Origin: Polynucleobacter sp. es-EL-1
Lineage (GTDB): Bacteria; Pseudomonadota; Gammaproteobacteria; Burkholderiales; Burkholderiaceae
Length of the DNA stretch: 64,000 nucleotides
Assembly: GCF_018687975.1 (NCBI RefSeq)
Contig: NZ_CP061310.1
Coordinates: forward strand, 1,550,001 to 1,614,000
Direction of reading: 5' to 3'
Below are positions 42,963 through 50,517 of the stretch, piece after piece. The notes under the pieces are model-generated. The model did no database searches and was not told the origin of the DNA. It was given only the letters and a program-made list of their open reading frames with translations. The position numbers were made by a program, and so were the translations under genes. Numbering within the stretch: the first letter of the stretch is position 1; every line of letters begins with the position of its first letter.

Positions 42963-44897
42963 TTACTTCTTGTCATCCACTTCCTTGAAGTCCGCATCCA
43001 CTACGTCAGCGTCTGGGGCTGCACCTTGTGATCCACCGGGGGCTTCACCAGGAGCGGCACCACCGGCTTTAGCTTGCTCAGCAGCCATGGCTTTTTCACC
43101 AAGCTTCTGACTTGCTTTACCCAAAGCTTCAGTTTTTGCTTCAATGGCTGCTTTATCACTGCCTTTGATTGCTTCATCCAACTCTTTCAAGGCGGCTTCA
43201 ATAGCTTCTTTTTCAGAGGCTTCTAAAGCAGAACCATGCTCTTCCAAAGCTTTCTTGGTTGAGTGAGCCAGTGCATCAGCAGTGTTGCGCGCTGTTACTA
43301 ATTCCAATGCTTTTTTATCTTCATCAGCATTCGCTTCAGCATCTTTCACCATGCGCTGGATTTCTTCTTCAGTCAAACCAGAGTTTGCCTTGATCGTGAT
43401 CTTATTTTCTTTGCCAGTCGTTTTGTCTTTTGCAGTGACATGCAAAATACCGTTGGCATCAATATCAAAAGTCACTTCAATTTGTGGCATACCGCGTTGT
43501 GCTGGTGCAATACCTTCCAAATTAAACTCACCGAGTAATTTGTTGGCAGCAGCCATCTCACGCTCACCCTGGAAACACTTGATCGTTACCGCAGGCTGGT
43601 TGTCTTCCGCTGTGGAGTAAACCTGTGAATGCTTGGTAGGGATAGTGGTGTTCTTTGGAATCATCTTGGTCATTACGCCGCCCAAGGTTTCGATACCCAA
43701 TGACAATGGAGTAACGTCCAAGAGCAATACGTCCTTACGATCGCCAGACAATACTGAGCCCTGAATCGCAGCACCAACAGCAACTGCTTCGTCTGGGTTC
43801 ACATCTTTGCGTGGCTCTTTACCAAAAATCTCTTTTACTTTTTCTTGTACTGCAGGCATACGGGTTTGACCACCGACCAAAATTACGTCATCGATGTCAG
43901 CCACATTGACGCCAGCGTCTTTAATTGCGGTCAAGCAAGGACCAGCCGTACGGTTAATTAGCTCTTCTACCAAAGACTCTAACTTAGCGCGAGTAAGCTT
44001 CAGGTTCAAATGCTTTGGACCACCTGCATCAGCAGTTACGTAAGGCAAGTTGATTTCAGTTTGTTGTGCAGAAGACAATTCGATCTTGGCTTTTTCAGCA
44101 GCGTCTTTCAAACGCTGCAATGCCAATACGTCCTTGCTCAAATCAACACCTTGTTCTTTCTTGAACTCAGCAATGATCCAATCAATAATGCGTTGGTCAA
44201 AGTCTTCACCACCCAAGAAGGTGTCGCCGTTTGTGGAGAGCACCTCAAACTGTTTTTCACCATCAACGTTGGCAATTTCAATAATGGATACGTCAAATGT
44301 ACCGCCACCCAAGTCATACACAGCGATCTTGCGATCTACTTTGTCTTGTTTATCCAAGCCAAATGCCAATGCAGCTGCAGTAGGCTCATTGATGATGCGC
44401 TTGACATCCAAACCAGCAATGCGGCCGGCATCTTTGGTTGCTTGACGTTGACTATCATTAAAGTAAGCAGGGACAGTAATCACTGCCTCAGTCACTTCTT
44501 CACCAAGATAATCTTCGGCAGTCTTTTTCATCTTACGCAGGATTTCTGCAGATACTTGTTGTGGCGCCATTTTTTTATCACGCGCTTCAACCCAAGCATC
44601 ACCATTGTCTGCTTGCACAATTTTGTAAGGCATCAAACTGATGTCTTTTTGCACTTCTGGATCAGTAAACTTACGACCCATCAAACGCTTCACCGCGTAG
44701 ATAGTATTTTTAGGATTGGTTACTGACTGACGTTTTGCAGGTGCCCCAACCAATACTTCACCATCTTCAACATAAGCAATGATCGATGGTGTTGTACGAG
44801 CGCCCTCGGCGTTCTCAACGACCTTAGGTGCATTGTTTTCAACGACTGAAACGCACGAGTTAGTGGTTCCTAAGTCGATTCCGATAATCTTTCCCAT
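42963..44897 (-). CDS. dnaK: Chaperone protein DnaK (Hsp70)
   Basis: ATP-driven folding chaperone of 644 residues. The ATPase domain starts GKIIGIDLGTTNSCVSV, with IINEPTAAALAFGLD near 167, IAVYDLGGGTFDVSI near 193 and VILVGGQTRMP near 340; the substrate domain begins near 390 (LLLDVTPLSLGIETLGG). The C-terminal tail is Gly/Ala-rich and ends VVDADFKEVDDKK, the DnaK signature end. A sigma-32 promoter lies upstream and grpE is terminated separately. Confidence 0.98.
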   Translation of the reverse strand: MGKIIGIDLGTTNSCVSVVENNAPKVVENAEGARTTPSIIAYVEDGEVLVGAPAKRQSVTNPKNTIYAVKRLMGRKFTDPEVQKDISLMPYKIVQADNGDAWVEARDKKMAPQQVSAEILRKMKKTAEDYLGEEVTEAVITVPAYFNDSQRQATKDAGRIAGLDVKRIINEPTAAALAFGLDKQDKVDRKIAVYDLGGGTFDVSIIEIANVDGEKQFEVLSTNGDTFLGGEDFDQRIIDWIIAEFKKEQGVDLSKDVLALQRLKDAAEKAKIELSSAQQTEINLPYVTADAGGPKHLNLKLTRAKLESLVEELINRTAGPCLTAIKDAGVNVADIDDVILVGGQTRMPAVQEKVKEIFGKEPRKDVNPDEAVAVGAAIQGSVLSGDRKDVLLLDVTPLSLGIETLGGVMTKMIPKNTTIPTKHSQVYSTAEDNQPAVTIKCFQGEREMAAANKLLGEFNLEGIAPAQRGMPQIEVTFDIDANGILHVTAKDKTTGKENKITIKANSGLTEEEIQRMVKDAEANADEDKKALELVTARNTADALAHSTKKALEEHGSALEASEKEAIEAALKELDEAIKGSDKAAIEAKTEALGKASQKLGEKAMAAEQAKAGGAAPGEAPGGSQGAAPDADVVDADFKEVDDKK

Positions 44898-44959
44898 AAT
44901 GGCTCCAAAAATTAAGTGATGTGTAACTTCTTAAAACTGTGAATAAATCGATATCCAAT

Positions 44960-44987
44960 AAATGGGGGCTATTAAGAGGATTTCAAG
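44960..44987 (-). promoter_or_regulatory. Heat-shock sigma-32 promoter of dnaK
   Basis: On the minus strand CTTGAAA (44987-44981), a 13-base spacer and CCCCATTT (44967-44960) match the RpoH consensus CTTGAAA-N13/14-CCCCATNT at every defined position. The dnaK ATG is about 55 bases below the expected transcription start. Confidence 0.9.
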
Positions 44988-45000
44988 GGCTAAAAATGCA

Positions 45001-45024
45001 AAAAAGGCAGAAATCTGCCCTTTT
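45001..45024 (-). terminator. Terminator of grpE
   Basis: On the minus strand GGCAG and CTGCC, extended by AAAAG/CTTTT-like pairs, around ATTT, followed by a T-run. It lies between the grpE stop and the dnaK sigma-32 promoter, so the two genes form separate heat-shock units. Confidence 0.75.
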
Positions 45025-45091
45025 GATGCCGCTTTTTGACTAAAAACCCTTCTAAAACCTAAAAATCCATCGTTTTGGCCACTCTAATGCG

Positions 45092-45643
45092 TTATTTCGG
45101 GGCACTCACCGTTACCAAAGCAGGTCGCAAGATGCGATCAGCAATCGAATAACCCCTTTGCAGTACTGAAACGATGGTATTGGCCTCTTGATCTGACGGG
45201 ACAGAGGCAATAGCCTGATGATGGTTCGGATCAAACTTATCACCAATAGCTGGGTTAATTTCCGTCATCTTGCCTTTTTCAAATGCAGATAAAAGCTGCT
45301 TCAGGGTAATTTCAAGTCCCTCTTTAAATGCTTTTGCATCTACAGCTTCTGCATTTAATGCAGCATACAAACTATCCGTTACTGGAACTAGGTGCTCCGC
45401 AAAATTCTCAATAGCAAACTTATGGGCTTTTGAAACATCTTCTGCGGCGCGGCGGCGAATATTCTCACCCTCAGCCTTGGCCCTCAGAAAGTTGTCCTGC
45501 ATTTCTGTAAGCTTCTGATTAAGCTCAGCAATCTCTTGCTCAGGGGTTTTTACTTCAGCGGCAGCCTGCTCAGCGCTCACATCCGCTGAAGTCTCTACGG
45601 AATTTTCCTGTTCGGGCGTGGGGTTTTGATTTTCTTGGGTCAT
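45092..45643 (-). CDS. grpE: Nucleotide exchange factor GrpE
   Basis: Exchanges ADP for ATP on DnaK. The 183-residue protein has an acidic disordered N-terminus (about 1-40), a long coiled-coil (EIAELNQKLTEMQDNFLRAKAEGENIRRRAAED, about 37-75 region) and the C-terminal beta domain with NPAIGDKFDPNHHQAIASV and VLQRGYSIADRILRPALVTV. A sigma-32 promoter precedes it and a terminator follows. Confidence 0.96.
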   Translation of the reverse strand: MTQENQNPTPEQENSVETSADVSAEQAAAEVKTPEQEIAELNQKLTEMQDNFLRAKAEGENIRRRAAEDVSKAHKFAIENFAEHLVPVTDSLYAALNAEAVDAKAFKEGLEITLKQLLSAFEKGKMTEINPAIGDKFDPNHHQAIASVPSDQEANTIVSVLQRGYSIADRILRPALVTVSAPK

Positions 45644-45686
45644 GGATACAAATTCACTTTTCTATAAGAATGGCTCGTTCTCATCA

Positions 45687-45715
45687 ATATGGGGATTAAT
45701 TAGAATGATTTCAAG
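45687..45715 (-). promoter_or_regulatory. Heat-shock sigma-32 promoter of grpE
   Basis: On the minus strand CTTGAAA (45715-45709), a 14-base spacer and CCCCATAT (45694-45687) fit the RpoH consensus. It lies in the 83-base hemH-grpE gap, about 44 bases above the grpE ATG. Confidence 0.9.
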
Positions 45716-45726
45716 TAGTACTCAGT

Positions 45727-46821
45727 TTAAGCAATTTTTGATTTAGCCAGTTCAGCACGGCGATCGCGCTGCGCTAACTCCTCTTCCGACTCTTGACCCA
45801 AAGACCAGCCAGACAAGTGCGCTTGGGCAATTTCATAGAGAGCATCCATCCACTTTGGGTTGCTATTTAAACAAGGAATATAGCGGTAATCTTTTCCGCC
45901 ATGCTCTAAGAAGATCTCACGTGCCTCCATGGCAATTTCTTCCAAAGTCTCCAAGCAATCTGCGGGAAAGCCTGGGCAAAAAATATCCACTCGCTGACAA
46001 CCTTCTTTGCCCAGCTGTTCAATGGTAGGAGCTGTATAGGGCTTGAGCCACTCCGCCTTACCAAAACGCGACTGAAAAGTTACCAAATACTGCCCGGGCT
46101 CCAAACCTAAGGACTCACCCAGCAGACGACCTGTTTTTAGGCACTCACAATGATAAGGGTCACCCTTCATGAGATTGCGCTTAGGCAAGCCATGAAATGA
46201 CATCACCAAACGATCGCCCTTCGCAAAATCGGGGCGCCCATCTTTATCCCACGCACTAAGTACCTGGTCGCGTAAAGCGGAGATATAAGCAGGGTTATCG
46301 TGATAGTGCTTTACTAAACGCAGTTCCGGTTGGTTGCGCCAAGTACCCAGCACCCGAAACACTTCATCAAAACTCGATGCGCTAGTCGTTGCAGAATATT
46401 GTGGGTACAAGGGCAACAACAAGAGACGCTCCATACCTTGCTTCTGGAGAGCCTCAAGGGCTTGCTGAGTGGAGGGTTCACCATAACGCATGGCTAAATC
46501 GACCAACACCACTTCGCCGTGATTAGCAAATTTCTCGCCCAACTCTTTTGCTTGAAGGCGTGAGTAATGCATCAATGGCGAGCCTAACTTTGGCAACCAG
46601 ATTGAGGCATATTTTTTCGCCGATGCACCGCTGCGGATCGGCAAAATAATGCCATTCAGGATGAACCACCAAATCACGCGCGGAATTTCTACCACGCGTG
46701 GATCGGATAAAAATTCTTTGAGATAAGCTCTCACTGCTTTTGCGGTTGGTGCCGAAGGCGTTCCAAGATTCAGTAATAAAACTGCCGTCTTTGAAGGGCG
46801 TAAATGGGGATTTTGGTTCAA
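45727..46821 (-). CDS. hemH: Ferrochelatase
   Basis: Inserts Fe(II) into protoporphyrin IX, the last step of heme synthesis. The 364-residue protein has VLLLNLGTPSAPTAKAVRAYL near 14, the iron-site signature MSFHGLPKRNLMKGDPYH near 208 with the catalytic His, and VDIFCPGFPADCLETLEEI near 297 with the catalytic Glu. It lies between hrcA (39 bases upstream) and grpE on the same strand and is perhaps read with hrcA. Confidence 0.96.
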   Translation of the reverse strand: MNQNPHLRPSKTAVLLLNLGTPSAPTAKAVRAYLKEFLSDPRVVEIPRVIWWFILNGIILPIRSGASAKKYASIWLPKLGSPLMHYSRLQAKELGEKFANHGEVVLVDLAMRYGEPSTQQALEALQKQGMERLLLLPLYPQYSATTSASSFDEVFRVLGTWRNQPELRLVKHYHDNPAYISALRDQVLSAWDKDGRPDFAKGDRLVMSFHGLPKRNLMKGDPYHCECLKTGRLLGESLGLEPGQYLVTFQSRFGKAEWLKPYTAPTIEQLGKEGCQRVDIFCPGFPADCLETLEEIAMEAREIFLEHGGKDYRYIPCLNSNPKWMDALYEIAQAHLSGWSLGQESEEELAQRDRRAELAKSKIA

Positions 46822-46860
46822 TGGGAATCCGTCTCAAAAGAAATAAAAAAATATTGCTAT

Positions 46861-47871
46861 CTAAGAGCTCAACGCACCAGACAACAATTTAGAAGTAATG
46901 TCGACAATTGGAATAACGCGATCGTATGCCATCCGGGTTGGTCCAATTACACCCAAAGTGCCTACAATCTGGCCATCAACACTATAGGGCGCACTGATGA
47001 CTGCTAAGTCTTCATAGGGCAACAAGTCACTTTCGCCACCAATAAAAATCTGGATACCATCGGCATGACTTGAAACATCGAGCAACTGCATTAGCACTGA
47101 TTTTTGTTCAAGCATGTCAAACATCTTACGAAGCTTATCCAAATTGGTGCTGAGATCGCCCACATTGAGTAAGCGCCTCTCACCGGACAGGAGCATATCC
47201 CCTTGGCCCATACCGTAATCACTTACGCCACTATGTAAAGCCAAGGCCATTAATCCAGAGATATCACTACGTAGATTATCCAAATCCGATACTAGGTGCG
47301 CACGAACCTGCGCAAAACTTTTACCAGCAAATTGGCTGTTGATGTAATTGCCCGCCTCAATTAACTGACTTGGGGTGTAATCTTGGGTAGTTGGCAGAAT
47401 ACGGTTCTGCACATCCCCTTCTGGGGTGACCATAATCAGCAAAATCTTGCCCTCACCAAGGCGCAAAAACTCAATATGCTTAAATACCTGCGCCCGCTTA
47501 GGAGTCATCACTACCCCGGCAAAGTGAGTCAGATTAGACAAAATTTGCGCCGCAGAGTTCAGGACCCTCTGAGGTGAATCTGGCAAAAGTCCTTTTTCTA
47601 CCTCACGGGCAGCGATTTCTTCTAAAGGGCGTACCGTCACCATCGTATCGACAAACAGGCGATAGCCTCTAGGGGTGGGGATGCGACCAGCTGAGGTATG
47701 GGGGCTGGTTACCAAGCCCATATCCTCTAAGTCAGCCATCACATTGCGGATAGTGGCTGCCGATAGATCCAAACCTGAGAATCGGGAGAGGGTACGCGAG
47801 CCAATAGGCTGGCCCTCCTCGATATAGCGCTCGATGAGTGTTTTAAGTAAGGCGCGAGAACGATCATCCAT
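46861..47871 (-). CDS. hrcA: Heat-inducible transcription repressor HrcA
   Basis: Repressor of class I heat-shock genes that binds the CIRCE operator, usually with GroE as sensor. The 336-residue protein has an N-terminal winged helix (LSAATIRNVMADLEDMGLV near 34-52, then SPHTSAGRIPTPRGYRLFVD), a GAF-like middle and a dimerisation region ending GVIGPTRMAYDRVIPIVD. No CIRCE element was found near the heat-shock genes of this window, so its targets are probably elsewhere, such as groESL. Confidence 0.95.
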   Translation of the reverse strand: MDDRSRALLKTLIERYIEEGQPIGSRTLSRFSGLDLSAATIRNVMADLEDMGLVTSPHTSAGRIPTPRGYRLFVDTMVTVRPLEEIAAREVEKGLLPDSPQRVLNSAAQILSNLTHFAGVVMTPKRAQVFKHIEFLRLGEGKILLIMVTPEGDVQNRILPTTQDYTPSQLIEAGNYINSQFAGKSFAQVRAHLVSDLDNLRSDISGLMALALHSGVSDYGMGQGDMLLSGERRLLNVGDLSTNLDKLRKMFDMLEQKSVLMQLLDVSSHADGIQIFIGGESDLLPYEDLAVISAPYSVDGQIVGTLGVIGPTRMAYDRVIPIVDITSKLLSGALSS

Positions 47872-47896
47872 AGTGGAAGGGATTTTATGCGTATGG

Positions 47897-47902
47897 TTTA
47901 AT
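47897..47902 (+). promoter_or_regulatory. Candidate nadK -10 box (leaderless type)
   Basis: TTTAAT (five of six) ends 6 bases before the nadK ATG at 47909. The whole gap between the divergent hrcA and nadK starts is 37 bases. Confidence 0.38.
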
Positions 47903-47908
47903 CGTTAT

Positions 47909-48814
47909 ATGTTAAGCCCATCCCAAAATTCCATCAAAAAGGCATTTAGCCGGGTTGCCCTCGTCGGTAAATACCAGGCAGATGGAATGCAAGAACGCCT
48001 AAATGATCTTGCCTCCTTCCTTTCCAAGCAGGGTTGTGAGGTATTTCTGGAGTCAGCCACTGCAGTCAACCTCGGTCTCACCAGCTTTCCAAGCAAAAAA
48101 GTAGAAGAATTTGCAGGCACCATTGATCTGGCGGTTGTTTTAGGGGGTGATGGCACCATGCTCGGTATTGGTCGTCAGTTAGCTGGTAGTAATGTCCCTT
48201 TGGTAGGAATCAATATGGGGCGTTTGGGTTATATGACTGATATTCCCATTCAAAACGTGGAAACTGTTCTGCCTCAAATTATTGCAGGCGAATACGAAGC
48301 TGATACCCGCACCCTTCTAGATGCCGTTGTGCTGCGAGGCAGTCAAGAAATCAACCGTGCTTTAGCGCTAAACGATGTGGTAGTGAACCGCTCTGGAATT
48401 TCTGGCATGGTTGAACTTGCAGTGCGTGTGAATGGCTCTTTTATGTATAACCAACGCTCGGATGGATTGATCGTCTCAACTCCGACTGGTTCGACTGCAT
48501 ATGCACTGTCAGCTGGCGGACCAATTCTGCACCCACGGGTTGCGGGAATTTTATTGGCACCGATCGCGCCACACTCCTTATCTAATCGCCCGATTGTTTT
48601 ACCGCAAGACATTGTGGTGAGCATTGAAGTGGTCGATGGCAGAGAAGTTATTGTCAATTTTGATATGCAATCTCAAACTGATTTACAAAGTGGTGACAAG
48701 ATTGAAGTTCGTCAGTCCACCAAAACTATCACCCTGCTCCACCCTCGCAGTCATAGTGACTACAAGACTTTGCGAGAAAAGTTACATTGGAATGAGTATC
48801 CATCGACATTCTGA
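47909..48814 (+). CDS. nadK: NAD kinase
   Basis: Phosphorylates NAD to NADP. The 301-residue protein shows the GGDG motif VVLGGDGTMLGIGR near 74, LVGINMGRLGYMTD near 97, the NDVVVNRS segment near 157 and TPTGSTAYALSAGGPI near 191. ATG at 47909 gives the normal start; the ATG at 47834 would overlap hrcA by 38 bases. Divergent from hrcA. A hairpin with a T-run overlaps the stop codon, ahead of recN. Confidence 0.95.
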   Translation: MLSPSQNSIKKAFSRVALVGKYQADGMQERLNDLASFLSKQGCEVFLESATAVNLGLTSFPSKKVEEFAGTIDLAVVLGGDGTMLGIGRQLAGSNVPLVGINMGRLGYMTDIPIQNVETVLPQIIAGEYEADTRTLLDAVVLRGSQEINRALALNDVVVNRSGISGMVELAVRVNGSFMYNQRSDGLIVSTPTGSTAYALSAGGPILHPRVAGILLAPIAPHSLSNRPIVLPQDIVVSIEVVDGREVIVNFDMQSQTDLQSGDKIEVRQSTKTITLLHPRSHSDYKTLREKLHWNEYPSTF

Positions 48815-48826
48815 TGTCGAATTTTT
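48803..48826 (+). terminator. Hairpin with T-run overlapping the nadK stop
   Basis: TCGACAT and ATGTCGA form a perfect 7-bp stem around TCTG, followed by ATTTTTT. The nadK TGA lies at the loop edge and the recN ATG is 15 bases after the T-run. It fits a terminator of nadK or an attenuator ahead of recN. Confidence 0.65.
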
Positions 48827-48840
48827 TGGTACGCTAAGGC

Positions 48841-50511
48841 ATGCTGCAAACCCTCTCGCTCCGTGACTTTGTCATCGTTGATCAACTAGAGCTTGATTTT
48901 TCCTCCGGCTTTACAGTGCTCACCGGTGAAACGGGTGCAGGCAAATCGATTCTTCTAGATGCTCTCGGCCTGGTATTAGGAGAACGCGCTGACGGCAGTC
49001 AAATTCGTGAAGGCAGCAATCGCGCTGAAATCAGCGCTCTGTTTCGCATTTCAGCAGACCAAGTAGAGCACTTTAATAGCTGGTTAGATGAGCAAGGCTT
49101 TCCTAGTGAGGACAGCGGTCAGAGCTTACTCCTCAAAAGAACAATTGAGAGCAACGGCCGAAGTCGCGCATTTATTAACGGTAGCGTTGCAACCGTCAGC
49201 CAGCTGCGTGAAGCTGGCGATCAACTAGTCGACATTCATGGGCAACATGCACATCAACTACTTCTGAAAAGCGGAGCGCAGAGAGAATTACTTGACCGCC
49301 ATGCCAATCATATAGACTTGGTTAATGATGTCTCCCAGTCATTTAAAAAATTAAATGACTCTCGTCGACTATTAGCGCAAGCTGAAAATGCCGGCCAAGA
49401 TGTTGAGCGTGAACGAGAGCGCTTAGAGTGGCAACTGGAAGAGCTCACTGAACTTGCTCCGCAAGAGGGTGAATGGGCCAGCATTCAAAGTGAACATGCA
49501 CGTCTTGCTAATGGCGCAAAGATTATCAGTGGCTGCCAAGAAACAATTGATGTCTTAAGTGATGCAGATAATTCTGTTGAATCAATCCTTTCTAAAACAT
49601 GTACCAACATGGGCACACTCGCAGAACATGATTCTGCACTCAGTGATATCAGTCAGGCACTGGAGTCTGCTCAGATTCAGATTGATGAGGCAGTCCATAG
49701 CCTCAATCGCTACCTACAAAAACTGGATTTAGATCCTGCACGCTTGAGCGAGCTTGAAGAGCGGATGCAAGCACTTCATAGCGCCGCAAGAAAATATCGC
49801 ACTGAGGCGGATGATCTTCCCAAGTTATTGAATGAAACTACAGATCGCCTAGACGCTCTAACAGCTTCTCAGAATATTGATGCCCTGCGTGACAAAGTAA
49901 AAGCAGAAGAAACTGCTTACCTCAAGCTTGCAAAGCAGCTCACACAAAAGCGCAACAAGGCAGCCTTAGATTTAGGAAAGCAAGTGACCAGCGCTATGCA
50001 GGATTTATCCATGGCAGGCGGTCAGTTGGAGATTGCATTAAGCCCCTTATCTGAGGGTGGCGCTCATGGTCTAGAACAGGTGGAATTCTTAGTGGCAGGT
50101 CATGCCGGTAGTACGCCTCGCCCCTTAGCGAAAGTTGCTTCCGGCGGAGAACTCGCCCGTATTAGCTTGGCAATTAGCGTGATCACGAGCCAAGCATCCT
50201 TTACTCCTACACTGATATTTGATGAAGTGGATGCTGGCATTGGTGGTGCTGTAGCCGAGACGGTTGGCAAGCTGTTACGACAACTTGGACAGTCACATCA
50301 AATTCTATGTGTGACCCACTTGCCACAAGTGGCTGCTCAAGGCAATCACCACTTAAAAGTAAGCAAATCACAATCTGGAGATAAAACCTTGTCTCAAGTT
50401 ACCCCACTGGGCAGATCTGAGCGAGTTGAAGAGGTAGCTCGCATGTTAGGTGGCGCAACCATTACTGATACTACTCGTCGCCATGCACGAGAGCTACTTG
50501 AGCAAAACTAA
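48841..50511 (+). CDS. recN: DNA repair protein RecN
   Basis: SMC-like ATPase acting in double-strand break repair. The 556-residue protein has Walker A TGETGAGKSILLDAL near 29, long coiled coils on both sides (about 155-230 and 260-370), the ABC signature KVASGGELARISLAIS near 430 and Walker B TLIFDEVDAGIGGAV near 458. No clear LexA box was seen in the 26 bases after nadK, although recN is SOS-controlled in E. coli. Its stop lies 6 bases from that of convergent glnE. Confidence 0.95.
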   Translation: MLQTLSLRDFVIVDQLELDFSSGFTVLTGETGAGKSILLDALGLVLGERADGSQIREGSNRAEISALFRISADQVEHFNSWLDEQGFPSEDSGQSLLLKRTIESNGRSRAFINGSVATVSQLREAGDQLVDIHGQHAHQLLLKSGAQRELLDRHANHIDLVNDVSQSFKKLNDSRRLLAQAENAGQDVERERERLEWQLEELTELAPQEGEWASIQSEHARLANGAKIISGCQETIDVLSDADNSVESILSKTCTNMGTLAEHDSALSDISQALESAQIQIDEAVHSLNRYLQKLDLDPARLSELEERMQALHSAARKYRTEADDLPKLLNETTDRLDALTASQNIDALRDKVKAEETAYLKLAKQLTQKRNKAALDLGKQVTSAMQDLSMAGGQLEIALSPLSEGGAHGLEQVEFLVAGHAGSTPRPLAKVASGGELARISLAISVITSQASFTPTLIFDEVDAGIGGAVAETVGKLLRQLGQSHQILCVTHLPQVAAQGNHHLKVSKSQSGDKTLSQVTPLGRSERVEEVARMLGGATITDTTRRHARELLEQN

Positions 50512-50517
50512 ACGCAT

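Noticed and set aside
44010..44726. Long open frame (238 codons) on the plus strand inside dnaK
   Set aside because: Antisense shadow of the dnaK ATPase domain; Phe/Cys/His-rich with no recognisable domain.
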